A DNA stretch of 64,000 bases from Apostichopus japonicus (Eukaryota; Echinodermata; Holothuroidea; Aspidochirotida; Stichopodidae): the NCBI RefSeq assembly GCF_037975245.1, contig NC_092568.1:33884501-33948500 (forward strand). Direction: 5' to 3'. The translations under genes and the position numbers were made by a program. Within the stretch, counting starts at the first letter, position 1. Each line of letters opens with the position of its first letter. The notes beneath the pieces were generated by a model. That model made no database searches. It was not told the origin of the DNA and saw only the letters and a program-made list of their open reading frames with translations. Below, piece by piece: positions 48,491 to 60,700 of the stretch.

Positions 48491-49272
48491 CTTTCCGCGT
48501 TCCATACACAGCTAGTTTGGGCAGTACTCCCTCTATTGTTATGTACTGCTCAGCTGATCATGAAATACGTAAACGCGGGAAAACTGGAAGATTTTAACTG
48601 TACAGCACTTACTTCCGTCCGAGGGCCGATAACAACAATCACAAGCATTTTGTTATTCTTCAGTGAGTTTTTAGTTGATTATTTGCACCCCAATTAAAAA
48701 TGTTGAAAGCTTGTTTGATCCTATACCTATCGAAGAGATAAAGTCAATAATCATGATAGAAAGTAAATGGTATAATGTAGGCTTACAGAAACAGCAGTAA
48801 CATATAACAATTTTATGAGGGAAAGCCACTGATCAGTGTACAGATCAGTGGGGAAAGCTAGGCCTAGGCCGAGTGTAATTAGGTTCCCTGGTCGGCTACA
48901 GTAGCCTAACCATAAAGTGCTGTTAAGTCAAGTTGGGAATCTCATACAAAGTTGGCTGAAATTGATTGTTCAACACGATGAATTTATGTTTTAGCCTCGT
49001 TTAAAAAAAAAAAAACACCACTTAGCCTAGGTTTTGGTTACTGTACTTGTCTAGCCTTGTAAAGTAGTAGTAGTACTAGGCCTATACTACTACCACTACT
49101 AGTACTGAGGTGGTGGGCAAACAGGTTAAACTTGAAATTGTTCATAATACTATTATAGTATAAGGGCCTTTTTACAAATTTTATAAGATATTCTAGGGAT
49201 GGGATCTAACATCCAGGGATATTTCTGGGGGACACATTTCATTTAGGATGGCACATAAAACACAGGGACAGC
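48491..49272. other. Intergenic region, no gene recognised
   Basis: AT-rich with 'aggcctaggcc'-type and 'tagtactagtagtag'-type simple motifs around 48860-49100. The short ORF at 48485-48697 has no recognisable features. Confidence 0.4.
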
Positions 49273-49280
49273 GTCTAGTC

Positions 49281-52200
49281 TAGGGATGCACCGGATCCAA
49301 ATTTTTGGATCCGGCCGGAACCGGATTTTGCTGGATAGTACATGAAATCCAGCCGGATAAACTCCGACCGGAACCGGATTTTTTCATTACACAAAAGAAA
49401 ATCATTAATAAGAAGTAGAAGTATTAAACAAGGAGCAAATTAGGCCATCAGCTGAAGCTCAAAAAGAGGCTGTAAAATCAGTTTCGTTCCAGCAACACTG
49501 GGTCTAGATTTTTAAAGCATTTTTGGGTAGTTCAATGCATCACAGACATTATATCAAAAGTTCTCCAAAAAATTTTCTGCAGTATTTTCGTAACGCACCC
49601 TGGAAATTGGGTATTTTATATAGACATTACGTGCTACGATGCTATGTATTAGGAACAAACTAAACTAACGTTAGATTTGGTACAGTGGTGCATACATACC
49701 ACTCTTTTCTTATATGGTTAATTACGACTGATATATTTTTTTTTGTATAATAGTTGGGTCAGGGTTATAAGAATGGTGGAAGAGGATTCTGGTCTAAGGG
49801 TCAGTGAGGGTTGTGTTCAGGCATAACAAGTTGTGCCCCCCCCCCTCCATTTTTGCCAAAATGGTAATAAAACACATTCTCAACTTTGAAATATGAATTT
49901 TTACACATTATAACTTAAGGGTTTTAATTATAAAAATGTAACACTTTTAATATACTCAGATATAATGCTTTGTAATAAATCAAATATTTTTAGATTTTCC
50001 CCCTATGTTATGAATGCATTTCGTCCGTGCATGTATGCGTAAATATACACATATAATGAAAAGTTCCTCTCCATAATTGTTACACTCCCCATCCAAACTG
50101 TTTTACACATGTGACCCCCTCCCCCTCTACTTTAAATGTAGCTAAATCCCTAGTTACAGTGAGATGTGCCAATGCCCTAAGACCAGTGAGCTATTTCTTT
50201 TGTATAAATCAATATATAAGTTGGCACACTAAGACGTCATGGCATATCGTAGATGTGAAATAAAGTTATAGTCGGTAGATATCCGTTACCTTAGTACTCT
50301 TTCTACAGTCTTCTCCAAAACTAGGTACTTTCTCCATGTTACGGAAACGACATGTTTATAATTCGTATTCCTGCAAAAAGTGTTTCCAAGGGAGTTAACG
50401 TATAAAAGAAAAGATCGACAAGGTTTCCAATGGTATTTTGAATAATAATATTTCTATATTCTACAAATAATATGAATAATAAAGGTGAATGGTACAAATA
50501 AGTGAATAACGAAGACAGTTAACTTAAGCCCCAGATAGAAAGAAATAATGTATCTATTAAGACTGGGTCGATACACTCAATGGCGTAGTAGAGCTGGGCC
50601 TTTGCGATGATTCAAGATACAGGTTCTTCATCAAAAGGCGCGGCGCGGAATTAATAAGTGATTAAAAGTTCATCCAAGGACAGTTGTACTAGTTATACAG
50701 GATCCACTTCAATTCACTGCATGGAAGTCAGATATGGTATGGAAAAGGGAAAGTCCATTCCGTAGTAGAGGTGAAGATAATTAGATAAAATAAAAGTCAC
50801 TAAAGACTTGAATATCCTTCAGTCAAAACTTGAACAGGTTCACAGAATGTATTAACAATATAAAACAGGTAACGAAATGTTACGGCAAAACAATAAAGAA
50901 CCGTGATATTGGAACAGGGTCAGGGGTAATGGTTCCCCAACAACAGTATATAAACCTGTGACTGGTTTCAGCACGCGGTATTTGCGTCATCGTCATCAGT
51001 AAATGTAGTTGTGAATATGCAAGAGGTAAAGCATGCCCATAACACCCTCCTCCCCCCTCCCCTCCCCTCTCAGAAAAAAAGTGTGATTTGAAGAAAATGT
51101 GGATATTTATCATAAGGTGTCTGGTAGGTAGGGTAATCTACGTAAACTACTAATAGCTAAAATGAATATATGAATAAGATCATGTTTTCTGGTTCCTTTA
51201 AACTCTGGGGAACAAAATAATGACAACATGACTTCAAAAAAGTTAACCCTCTTCACAAACTTCAAACTTGATTAAAATTTCAGACTACGATATCAAGATT
51301 TAACACCATCACAGTTCATCCTCCAAATCATCTTCCCCTGCATCAACAATCTCAACATGTTCTTGGAAGTTGCTGCAATTTCTATATTTACATAGGTCTG
51401 TACACGGTAGTTGTGCATTCATACAGGAACATCTTCCTTTAAGACATTTGCCGACTCTACAGCTACTGCTGACACACTGAAGCAAAACATCTGGGTCAGG
51501 TGGCTTTGTCATCCAAGTGATGATAAGGTCATCATTTTCAAGTTTCCATCCATGTCCCTCTGGTGAGAGTGCACCAATCCTTTGCTGTAATGCCCTACTG
51601 TGAATAGCAGCCTGGTTTGTGCAGCGCTTAACATGCTGGATCAGAGCATCTTTTGTTGGTGGTAAACTCTGCTCTGAGGATGGAGAGGAACAGAAAACCT
51701 TGTACCATGAAATTGGATATTTTTTAGTCTCACATTTTATGATGGGGTACCAATATAATTACAATTCAGCTAGAAGTATGTTGCAAATTACTTTAAGAAT
51801 TTCAATGGAAAGATAAACCTGATATTGCACTCAAAGTGTTTAGAATTTTTTTAATTTTCCTTGGGGGAGGACCCCCATATTCCAAAAGTCCTAGATCCAA
51901 CCCTGAACACTCAATGAACCACACATTGAAGACAGTACTTTACCTTTCAATATCTGTATGTCTTCCTTGTCAAGAATTGTATCTAGTTTCTTCAACATAG
52001 AGAGTGGTACCTCACTTCAATGGCAACAGTCTTTCCTCTAATATGCATAAAATCTGGGCTCATCTTTTTTCCGCTCTGCTGCTTTTCGAAGCAATACTTT
52101 AATAAAATGAAATAAAAAATGCAAATTGTTTGCATGTTCTGTTGATCAAAATGTAAGTTTGAACAAGTAAGAACTAAGACATTATATAGTCAGTATTGCG

Positions 52201-54304
52201 AAGTTCGCCATACTGCGAAAATCGGCCACCCTTAAGAAACACACGATTTCACCATGACAACCTATAGCAACAGCCAATTTCACGAAAAATTACGAAGCTA
52301 CAGTTATTTTCTCTCCAAAATGACCCGTGTGCAAGAAATTACTTACATATTTGTCAATAAAATGACGAAAGATCTATGAAGTCTGTTATAATTACTGAAA
52401 AAGCAACAGCGCCACCAATTTTTACCAGCGCCACACTGTAGGTTGCGTGGCCGAAATTCGCAATACTCTAGCAAGAAATACCAGTTCCACAATCACGAAG
52501 AATTTTCTTGGAAAACAACGTGAAAACAGTTTGCAGGAAAGAAAGTTTGGCCGTGTATCGTACTAAAACACAATTCTCCCACCATATGAAGTTTATTTTC
52601 TGGTGATTTATACCAGAAGATTTAGTTTTGGGGTGTTTTAAGTCTTAAGTGGGCGAACTTCAAAGTCACCATCCTACCATGTGATCTGCTCATCTTCTAT
52701 GGACAAACAAAGACACATTCAAATTTTGCAAACCAGTGTCATGCAAAAAAGAATTAAAACAGGCTTTTTTTGACAGTACAGTACATTATCTCTTAATGTT
52801 ATGGTTTAAATTATACAATGGTAGATTATATCTGTTACTAATAATAAAGGAGTCAGATACTTGTTCATGTTGGTAAAGCTAGACAGGCTGACCATAAGAC
52901 CTTGCAAACCTAACCTTATTGCACCTTTGTTACACTTATTTTTTTAACTAATATAATATCTCTATCATTCAAATAAAGGGCCACAGTAAGAAAACTATGA
53001 AGCCTGTATTTAACACTTAGGCTAGTGCCCCAGATGGAGAATTTGAAACAAATTTCCATTCCTACCACCTTATAACAAAACAAATCAGATGACCATGCCA
53101 CTAATTATATTATGTTCAGGTCCAACACTGTGCCCTTTGACTTGGATTCTATCCCTCAAGAGCTACTGATCTTGCAACTTCTCTTAACACTTCAACTATG
53201 CCACAGAAGTACAAGTAGAGTCGTGTAGTATGCTTAGGCTTACCGCCATCGAAAGTCTCTGCCTGCTGCAGCTTGTCCTGCACCCGTTTGCAACACCGAG
53301 TAATGCATTGTTTCTTTTCCCACATATAATACATTGTACAGACAATACACCAGAGCTTCTGCTTGGTTTCCTCGATCTTTTCCGTCAATTCTTCGTTTCA
53401 ATTCATATGGGGTCTCCTCTGGTACTGTCCGTTTTCTTGCAGCAATGTGCTTGCTATCAATGAACCGCCTGTAACACTTATCGTGGAACCCCATCATACT
53501 ATGCTGTTGAACACACGCTTGATCGTAGTAGGCCATGGAGTAATTAGTATTACGGCGATATAACTGTCTCCGCCGCTGAGATTAAGCCAATCTTTAGCGC
53601 AGGAAGTAACTTTAGTCCATCGTTTATTCGTCAGTGCCTTCACTGCTTCAAATTTCACAGAATCAATGTGCACTGAGCACTGTAGATTTTCGTGTGTCGG
53701 AGGACTAGCGTCCGTGGGAGCCGCCATGTTTGTTGTTTTCTACAAAGATTGCACACAGAACTCATGGCTCATTGGACAATTCATATCACATGATACAGAT
53801 ATCTCACTGGCGCACAACTTTTGAACGTAAAACGGCAGGCTTCTTAGCATACGCAATAAAAAATATAGTTCGATCTTTCGAGCGACATTGCAAAAAAACT
53901 GCAGGAAAGCACATGGAGAACTTTTGGATCATTAATCTTCATTAATTTATGTATTTTATGCTGTAGAGATATTTTAGACCCGCAGTTGCTGGAACGAAAC
54001 AAGCGAATTTCGCCCTTCAGCTGATGGCCTAAATGTTAGGTGAGGTATACGCAAATCATTAGACCATTAAGAAAATTAAATTAAACATGTTAAACCTAAT
54101 TTTTCCTTACTTTGAATGTTTTTATTAATTTTTGGAAATAGTTTACATCGATTTAAGTTAATACCAACACCTTTTTAAGGAATAATTCAGGCCAGATTTT
54201 GAAAAAGATCCAGCCGGATTTTGAAAACTATCCGGCCGGAACCGGAAAATTGCTCACTATCCGGCCGGAAAGTCCGGCCGGACCGGATATCCGGTGCATC
54301 CCTA
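49281..54304. mobile_element. Large hAT-type transposon, 5024 bp, perfect 8-bp target duplication
   Basis: Begins TAGGGATGCACCGGAT and ends with its exact mirror ATCCGGTGCATCCCTA. Duplications gtctagtc at 49273-49280 and 54305-54312 are identical. Both subtermini are packed with CCGGCCGGA and its relatives. An inverted correspondence extends inward: 49442-49506 ('ggccatcagctgaag', 'tttcgttccagcaac') matches the reverse complement of about 53972-54032, so the inverted repeats are at least 225 bp long, though imperfect. The element carries a broken gene on its minus strand (51309-53727). TSD length and terminus type say hAT superfamily. The gene it carries is not an evident hAT transposase. Confidence 0.9.
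51309..53727 (-). pseudogene. Broken gene in the large transposon: Cys/His N-terminal part and CXC-like C-terminal part
   Basis: The N-terminal piece starts at the ATG at 53727 (good context, aacATGG) and reads a segment with Gln-Cys-Ser-Val-His and TSCAKDWLNLSGG. It must then shift frame near 53540 to continue with GFHDKCYRRF, and shift again near 53390 to reach LWCIVC and CITRCCKRVQDKL, ending at a GTAAGC donor near 53241. The C-terminal exon 51309-51673 follows an acceptor (cctcag). It reads a GHGWKLENDDLIITWMTKPP block, then a cysteine cluster (CVSSSC, GKC, GRCSC, LPC, LCKYRNC), then an acidic tail and TGA. This layout resembles large uncharacterised invertebrate proteins ending in a CXC-like zinc-binding cluster. 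The two frameshifts and the apparently missing middle portion make it a decayed copy. Function is not known; it could be the element's transposase relic or a captured gene. Confidence 0.6.
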
Positions 54305-54379
54305 GTCTAGTCCTCATAGTCTTACAAAGCCAATGCTATGTTGATTCTGTGGTACATGATACTACGACTGCTTAGATGG

Positions 54380-54960
54380 GTCTAGATAGCTTTGACACAG
54401 GTACTAGAGTAGATACGTGACTACTGTCCCTAGGCCTAGCCTGTTTACAGTAGGCTCGACAAATTTGCAACACGTATATATAGCGGTAATTTCCCCTAGC
54501 ATATGCAGCTTGTAGACATCACCTACACGTAAATATGTGTTCACCGTGCCTAGATACAGTAGCTTCAACATGGTACTGGTAGATAAGTGACATTTGCCTC
54601 TAGCAGTATGTTAATAGCTATTTATTGGCTGTGAATAGGGTTACCTTATTTAGTGTGTGTGTATACATTGAAAACACATGATACATTTTTACTAAATATC
54701 CACAAAATCACATCTAAATCGTCCCTTAAAGACACAATCTACACTAAATAATGCTCTGTCGAAATTTGTCACATGACAATGATGACATTGGCAAATTCCC
54801 CTAGCACTCAGATTTCAGACATCATCAACATGTAATATACATGGTCACAGTGCCTAGTTAGCTTCCACACCAGTAGTTACTGTAGGTGACAACAGTCTCC
54901 TCTAGCTGATCCATAATAGCTATTTATTGGTCGTGAAAACCGGACTTAGTGAAGCCATAT
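54380..54960. repeat. Diverged tandem duplication of a ~300-bp segment
   Basis: About 54475-54650 and 54785-54940 share in order 'aatttcccctagca'/'aaattcccctagca', 'agacatca', 'gtgcctag', 'ctctagc' and 'atagctatttattgg'. A third, weaker relative begins near 54395. Located between the large transposon and the foldback MITE. Confidence 0.55.
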
Positions 54961-55030
54961 GATATCACAGATTCAAATGTGGCAGAAACAAGCAAAATGA
55001 TGACAAATCATCCAAAAGGTGAACTGGGAC

Positions 55031-56022
55031 CAGGCTTGGGGTAATTGTAATCAGTAATCGTAATCGATTACAATCGATTACATTTTTTGAAGTAATCGTA
55101 ATCGATTACTTTTGTGAAAATTACAAAGTAATCGTAATCATAATCGATTACAAGGGCAAAGTAATCGTAATCGTATTACATTTATGATTACAGTGAAATT
55201 TGAATGAGAAGGGCAAACTTAGTAGAAATGATTAAAACTAATTCTTACTATTGGCTTTTAATGTGACCAAAGAAGTGTTCCTGCTTCTAGAATTCTCTAG
55301 CACAATAAACATAAATTACTGGGGATTTGATCGCCATATTCAAGGATTTTTTATCACCTGAATTATTCTGTTAAAAAAAATCACTGCAAATTAAGTATTT
55401 TGGTGGATCAGAATTTGCTTTACCAGAGTTGACCACTTTTTGATGAAAATAATTTACTTTTACTTTGGCCTTCCATGTCCCATGTACTGTGGAATGCCCC
55501 ATTTCAAAGCTGTTTAGTTTTATTTTGGTGTTATAATGTAAAAGAGTTTTTAGTTTTGCTGCTATGCAGAAATTATTAGTTTACAAAATATAGTGTTGCA
55601 TGAAAATCTTCATTTGTTTTACTTTAGTATTTGTCTGTTTACTCTTTGTCTGTTTAAATTGTATTTTTTACTGGACTTATGGGTTACACATCTTAAACGT
55701 GTTAAGGCATAAATGTGTAATGCCTGGTAGGAATTGTACAGTAGATATACTTCCACAATTTTGTCCGTATATACTGTAAATGCCCTTCCTTTGCCCTATT
55801 TCATTGCCCTATTTCCCGGCAGAGAGTTATATTAAACAGATATGCAGAGGATTGTGCAAGTAACCACAATGTAATCATGATTGTAATCCCGATTACATTA
55901 CAATGTAATCGTAATCGATTACTTCAACTTTAGGCTGTAATCATAATCGTAATCGTAATCATACATTCTCAAGTAATCGTAATCGTAATCGATTACATTC
56001 AGATGTAATCGCCCCAAGCCTG
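55031..56022. mobile_element. hAT-type foldback MITE with AATCGATTAC arrays, 992 bp
   Basis: Left end CAGGCTTGGGGTAATTG and right end CGCCCCAAGCCTG are inverted. The duplications actgggac at 55023-55030 and 56023-56030 are identical. The first and last ~170 bases are arrays of 'gtaatcgtaatcgattac', giving arms that can fold back. The ~650-base middle is AT-rich and non-coding; ORFs over the right array are repeat-encoded Asp-Tyr strings. Confidence 0.92.
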
Positions 56023-56030
56023 ACTGGGAC

Positions 56031-57158
56031 TTTCTTGAAGTGCATATATTGTTCTGGATTTGCTCATCAAGAGTTGGTAACCCTTGTTCCAAAGATATGG
56101 GTTGTGCTGAAAAAGTGATATAGGGTTGACTGGAAAAAGAATGCTGTGATTCAATGTTATTTGGAAATACTTCTGTGGTTGGCTGAAAATTGAATTTTTC
56201 AATGATCATATATAGGACTTTGTATAACATCATAATTTTATAGGGAGGAATACATAATACAGTAATTCAACCAAGCAAAAGAAAAGAAGGATGTCAAGCC
56301 ATGATCTAGATATTTCTAAATTTTACTGTAGTAAAAGAAAGGCAAATAATCACACAAAAATGCCCACAATCTAAAATGTTGCTCAAAGATAAAATTTAGC
56401 TATGTGTAATTTATATGCATTGCTGCTCAGAGAGACCATGTAGTTGAAACAACTCTTTGAATATAAGGATTAATCTACACATCCTTCACGAAAAACAAAT
56501 TAGAATTCTCAAAGATAAAACTTCAAATTTGTGTTTCCTAGCATTATCATGGATTATTTTACCCAGTTACTGGTATTATACAGCAAACTTTTAATTTCAC
56601 TTACTAAGTGACGGTTCTAAAAAGAAACTTTACCAGCACAAATCTATGTCATTCTGGTGTAAACTGATCAGAGTTTGATTGAATCAAATCATCAGTACCA
56701 CTCATAGCCTCACAAAATTACTGTATACTACAGTATCATACATGCATGATATCATAAGTTTTAATTTTGAAGAAAATCGTGAGAAATTGTAGGAAAGAGT
56801 GGGACAATCATCTTTAATAGCTTAATAAATCACATAAATTTCTCTGCAAGACTCTTTCTGTGGGAATTTGCCTTTGGTGAGTAAGGTGTTTGTATTTTTC
56901 TGTACAAAGTGAAATTAGTTACATATTTTATTTTCAATTTTCACAAACAGCTTCATGTTATTATACTTTGCTGCCCTTTAAATTTATCATCAATTGAGCA
57001 GATAAGTTCTCAGTTTGTTTGCTGGAAAAACTTTTATGATAATAAATCAAGAGTTTAAGCCTTACATCAAAATTTCACCCCACTACCTTAGTATGTAATC
57101 TTTCATGTATAACAAGTTGTCTCAGAATATTGTTCAATTATTTGTTGTTTTTTGAAAG
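56031..57158. other. Upstream or intronic sequence of the plus-strand gene
   Basis: No exon could be identified with confidence. If the ATG inside the first exon at 57159 is not the true start, an earlier exon may lie here or before the transposons. Confidence 0.35.
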
Positions 57159-57770
57159 GAAATGGATTATAAGAAAATAGAAGCAGGGGAATGCACAGAA
57201 GAAAATGGGAACTCTTCTGATGAGAGAGAAGTATGTCTTTAATTGAAAATGTTTATAAAGAAATATTATATCTGAAAATTCCCACTTTAAGCTTTACTTT
57301 GATAACAAAATTTGTTTACATTTTCATATTAAAATATTGAAAGTAGGGTAGCAGGGCTTGACATACCTACCAGTGGTCCAGGTACAGTAGGTACCAATAA
57401 CTGTTATGATCATAATGCAAGACGATTTTAAGCCCTACATATTCAAAATTTCACCTCACTACCTTAGTATGTAATCTATTATGTATAACAAGTTGCCTCA
57501 GAGAATTGTTCAATTATTTGTTGTTGTTTGACAGGAAATGGATTATAAGAAAACAGAAGCAGGTGAATGCACAGAAGAAAATGGGAACTCTTCTGAGGAG
57601 AGAGAAGTACGTCTTTAATTGAACAAGTTTATAAACAAATATTATATCTGAAAACTTCACTCTTTAAGCTTTACTTTGATAACAAAATTTGTTTACATTT
57701 ACATATTACACTTTTGAAAGTAGGATAGCAGGGCTAAACATACCTACCAGTTGTCTTGGTAGGTATTAAT
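57060..57770. repeat. Tandem genomic duplication containing an exon, 376-bp offset
   Basis: About 57060-57395 and 57436-57770 are close copies that include intron, exon and intron. Shared flanks include 'cactaccttagtatgtaatc', 'tgtataacaagttg' and 'gtagcagggct'. Both copies keep an acceptor, a 72-nt exon and a donor. Confidence 0.9.
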
Positions 57771-60700
57771 AATGTTCAGAAGGAGTCATCCCATATAGTT
57801 CGGTCCAGGTATCACAAATTGTTGTGTCGCCTAGCATCCACTCGTGCTAAAGTTGTCATCTGCGGTCTGATTGCCTAGAGGGCAAGGTTCAGTCACATAA
57901 GTTGGTAACTTTGAATGGTTTCTTGAGTAGACCGTGTTCTGAGTTCTGACTTCTCCTTCACATTTGTTCACGTACATGTTGTCATGTTTCCAGAGTAGAA
58001 GGGATTTGGTTGCCAGGGATGGGTAGCACTTAGCTAATACTGGGGCCACGTTGTTTTGTTTGGTAGGATGGTGAATTACTCTGTTGAACAGCTATGTTTA
58101 AAAGTAATTAGGGGGCGATGGGGGCACCCATAAACTTTGATAAGGATTCTGTTTCTAGTGGAGGTGCTTATGGGCCTTTAGATCACAAGGAAAGTGGTAG
58201 TAATAGTTCTAACTTTTTTCTAATAGGGTTGTGAATGAGTGGAACCGTTTACCAGAGAAAGTTGTACTTGCATGTACAGTAGTGTGAATGGGTTTAGGAA
58301 TGCTGGCCAAGCACTTTAAGCATTGTAATCGGGTCTGATTTTTTTGTTTCTTCAGTTTTTTCTCTCCTATAGGGTCCTGGGAACTTGAGTGTCCCTCCTG
58401 ATCCTTTTTTCTACTAAACGAAGCCCAAAATAAGGCACAGCAAAAATGTCATTTGGTACAGTGGGTTCCAATTGTGAAGGGCATCATGGCAATAAGTAGG
58501 GCATGACAGCAAAAATGATGCTGAGGAAGGGCACTGATGGGATTTTGTGTCTACGCAGCACTTTGTCATTTGAGGAGCATTTAATATGTCTAATTAATCA
58601 GACCATTTTATTTTGGATCAGTAAAAATACAAGTTTCAGACAAGACATTGTTCTTTTTCCAGAACGAAAGTTTGTATGTACAGCTTTATGGAAAAAAACA
58701 TGGCAGTGAATGACAAACTCTCTCAAAACTCCATTAAGTTGTGCATATTTTGCAAATTACGACTATTGGTATGTACAGTAATGAGGTATTATATTATGCC
58801 ACCATGTACAGCTGTATTGGTATTCTGACACAAAACATTGTTTTCTTCATGTTAATGTGTTAAAGAACTTCATACTATCCTACTGTATTGTTGTTAGTGT
58901 GTGACACATTGAAGCCTAACCACTTCTGCAGTTCCATATGCTTTGTCAGCAGTAGTTTTTTTTATCAAAATGACAGTGATTGTGTATTGTTGATTTGATT
59001 TGATTTTCTGCATATTAACTATTAAGGAGTCTTGTGTCATTACCTCATAGATTTAAATAGCAGGAACTCGGCATAAAGTGGTTACAACTTGTTAAAAAGT
59101 TTTACGTATATATTGTAGTAATTATTTAGGGCTCATATATTTTAAGTTCAGAAGGGAATTTCCACATATTTATTGTTAGGCCTAGTAAGCAGCTGCCTCA
59201 GCTACTAGAACTATATTCAACTGATTCAGGGTAATTGCCTGCACATCCAGGCAGTCATGATATCGATGTTCAACAAACTTTTTTTTAACACAAGTTTATG
59301 AATGGTTTTTTTAAAGTACAGTACATTACGTTCTCTGTAAGCTCAACCCATTCCCTCTGATAAATGGTAACATTTGATTTTAAATGATGCATCATGTAGA
59401 CATGTCTACGCTGTATGTTTACAAATGGAGGGAATGCTCCTTGAAGTTCGAGAACAATCTTCGTACAAAGTCAATGGGATTTTACATGTGTTATACTGAT
59501 CCTCCTAGCATACAGTCAACTCATTGGAGAAGTCCCATTGACTTTATGTGTGAAAGTAAAAAGATCATCGAAGAGCAAGGTTCTTGGACAATCGAACAAA
59601 ATCTCTATAAGTTTGTTGGGTGACACTATAGAATTTAGTGTACTACCACTCGAAATATACAGCACTGAAAGATAGGCAGGGCACAGACAGCAAAACAACA
59701 AGGGCATGACGGTAACTTTTGTCTTGATAGTATTTGATTAAGAGATCTGTTACATCCACAAAGATCTTCAACCTATTGCAGTTTAATAGTTATTGCTTTT
59801 TAATGTAGTAGCTCATAATATGCACATAACTCTCACTTCATTTCTACATTTTGTAAAGGAGTCATCAATACGCAGCAATTCGTTGACTTCATCTGTGTCA
59901 GGAGACAAGAACATTGTCTTAAGCAACTGCAACGTCAACTTTAATATTCAAGAAAGTGAGTATTATATTATACTACTGCAGATTTAATTTTTTCTTAAAT
60001 TAATGTAGCCTGTTGATTTGTTGAACATGCACACATACTTGATTGGATTAGAATGTTGCAATGTAGCCACTTGCTAAATAATGCACGTGCTTAAAAACCT
60101 TCTGGCTAAAATGATAATTCAAGAAATAACCTTCGATGTAAGTTCAGGCCTAGTTAGCCACTTGAGATGAGTGTGAACATGCATACTGTTCATACATATA
60201 TACATACAAATGAACATAATATTGACTGTATTAGCTCAAAAAATGTGCTTTAATACAGTTTCCACATGTGATGCAAATTTACTTCCAGCACTTTCACAGT
60301 AACTCAAAAAGTGCAGGTTGGTTGAACTTACAGTAAGAGTAACTGCAAAACTCAAACTCTTGGGTCTGCAATGGAGAGGCTGTGTTGAATCAAACGGAAT
60401 ATTGCTTATCCCTTCTCGACCTCTTATGTATGATACGAAGTACTTATATGCAAATCCATTGCCATTGACGGACAGAGACTCAGTTGAGACAAGAACATTC
60501 AAACGTACTATGAATATGATTGTGATTTCCCAGGTCCATTGTGTTTACATAATGAAAAACTTGGTTTGATATCATACACACTAGAACACTGTGCTGAAGG
60601 CCATTTGGGAACCTTGATATGCCTTTAGTAAAGTTATACATGTGCATGTAGGTCAAGCTGATTGGTTTATGACTTTCACTTTACATTTGCAACTTACAGT

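Noticed and set aside
55919-56233. ORF with Asp-Tyr repeats
   Set aside because: Encoded by the 'gtaatc' array of the foldback MITE and not a protein feature.
59859-59955. RHIM-type amyloid motif in the unknown plus-strand gene
   Set aside because: The alternating stretch ends in NIQE rather than the required hydrophobic-Gln-hydrophobic-Gly core, so the motif is not met.
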